From Deferribacteraceae bacterium (GTDB lineage: Bacteria; Chrysiogenota; Deferribacteres; Deferribacterales; JAISNW01), in contig JAITWF010000181.1 of the NCBI GenBank assembly GCA_031285415.1, positions 1 through 5,693 on the forward strand: a stretch of 5,693 bases of DNA, in the 5' to 3' direction. The translations under genes were made by a program, and so were the position numbers. The first letter of the stretch is position 1. Every line of letters begins with the position of its first letter. Positions 5,248 to 5,693 of the stretch are shown here, in pieces. The notes below the pieces were generated by a model that worked only from the letters and a program-made list of their open reading frames with translations, had not been told where the DNA came from and did not search any database.

Positions 5248-5693
5248 ATGAAAAAACTTCTTACACTCACCTCAATAATGCTCCTCTTTACATCGGCACA
5301 TGCTGATAATATACGAATTCCTTCGATATATAGCATGTTTTACGGCGTAAGCTCGTTGCATGAGCCACAGATCGAAGTTGCGGATCTGCCTATGCCAGCA
5401 AATATGGTTCGCATTGAGGGTGACAAAACCTTTTATATAGGCAGATACGAGGTGACGCAAGAGGAGTGGTTCGACGTAATGGAGAGTAATCCGAGCCACT
5501 TCAAGGGCAGTAACCTGCCTGTGGAGAGCATTTCATGGCTTGAGGCGGTGGAATATTGCAATAAACGCAGCGTCAAAGAGGGATTAACGCAAGTCTACAG
5601 CGGAAAGAATGACAATATAACTTTCGATCAGAATGCCAACGGATACAGGCTTCCGACCGAGGCCGAGTGGCAGCACGCCGCTGGCGGTGGGCA
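5248..5693 (+). CDS. Exported FGE/SUMF1-domain protein (3' end outside window)
   Basis: An open reading frame of 148 codons runs off the right edge. Residues 1-19 are a Sec signal peptide (MKK, hydrophobic core, AHA cleavage site). After a linker of about 30 residues comes the start of a formylglycine-generating-enzyme-like (SUMF1, C-type-lectin-fold) domain: MVRIEG (53-58), FYIGRYEVTQEEWFDVM (62-78), NPSHF, LPVESISWLEAVEYCNKRS (90-108) and YRLPTEAEWQHAAGGG (133-148), the family's strongest signature. The C-terminal half, which carries the catalytic cysteines of true FGE, is not in the window, so enzyme activity cannot be judged. Relatives include FGE, EgtB-like and PvdO-like proteins, and many non-enzymatic exported proteins. 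The gene is 38 bases after hemL on the same strand, with a hairpin between; its Shine-Dalgarno is GGGGGAG at 5231-5237. No separate promoter was found, so read-through from hemL is possible. Confidence 0.88.
   Translation, partial: MKKLLTLTSIMLLFTSAHADNIRIPSIYSMFYGVSSLHEPQIEVADLPMPANMVRIEGDKTFYIGRYEVTQEEWFDVMESNPSHFKGSNLPVESISWLEAVEYCNKRSVKEGLTQVYSGKNDNITFDQNANGYRLPTEAEWQHAAGGG

Noticed and set aside
5272..5499. Minus-strand 75-codon frame opposite the FGE-like gene
   Set aside because: It opposes the signal peptide and family motifs of the truncated plus-strand gene and has no domain itself.

Overview
The window holds six protein genes, five complete or near-complete and one cut by the right edge. 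It looks like an ordinary chromosomal stretch of a Gram-negative (diderm) bacterium of moderate, slightly AT-leaning composition. Evidence for an outer membrane: a probable outer-membrane beta-barrel that ends in Trp, a probable lipoprotein wall hydrolase, and a second exported protein. hemL shows that tetrapyrroles are made by the C5 (glutamyl-tRNA) route. The phylum cannot be fixed from this sequence. The N-terminal-domain/SH3/NlpC hydrolase and the TraF-like barrel would fit Deferribacterota, Campylobacterota or a deltaproteobacterial lineage, but that is a guess.

Layout, left to right. (1) 2-1087 (+): TraF/FadL-like exported beta-barrel. (2) 1088-1272: gap with two inverted 23-nt REP-like units that share a GTAG foot and differ by compensatory stem changes, then the ribosome binding site of the next gene. 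(3) 1273-1899 (+): FMN nitroreductase-family protein; the start is placed at 1273 by its Shine-Dalgarno. (4) 1917-1945: strong intrinsic terminator read on the minus strand, serving the convergent cold-shock gene at 1999-2205 (-), which has a consensus sigma-70-type promoter at 2268-2295. (5) 2206-2431: AT-rich divergent intergenic region. (6) 2432-3793 (+): SH3/NlpC-P60 lipoprotein peptidase without a visible Shine-Dalgarno. (7) 3794-3940: gap with a long nested inverted repeat and a tandem heptamer before hemL. (8) 3941-5209 (+): hemL. (9) 5217-5238: hairpin whose 3' arm is also the Shine-Dalgarno of the last gene. (10) 5248 to the end (+): exported FGE/SUMF1-domain protein, truncated by the window.

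The genes do not form an obvious pathway; they look like single-gene transcription units that happen to be adjacent. I found no CRISPR array, transposase, tRNA, rRNA, toxin-antitoxin pair or convincing new multi-gene system. The most interesting signals are non-coding: the REP-like pair with covarying stems, the structured hemL leader, the SD-containing hairpin after hemL, and the SD-less leader of the wall hydrolase.
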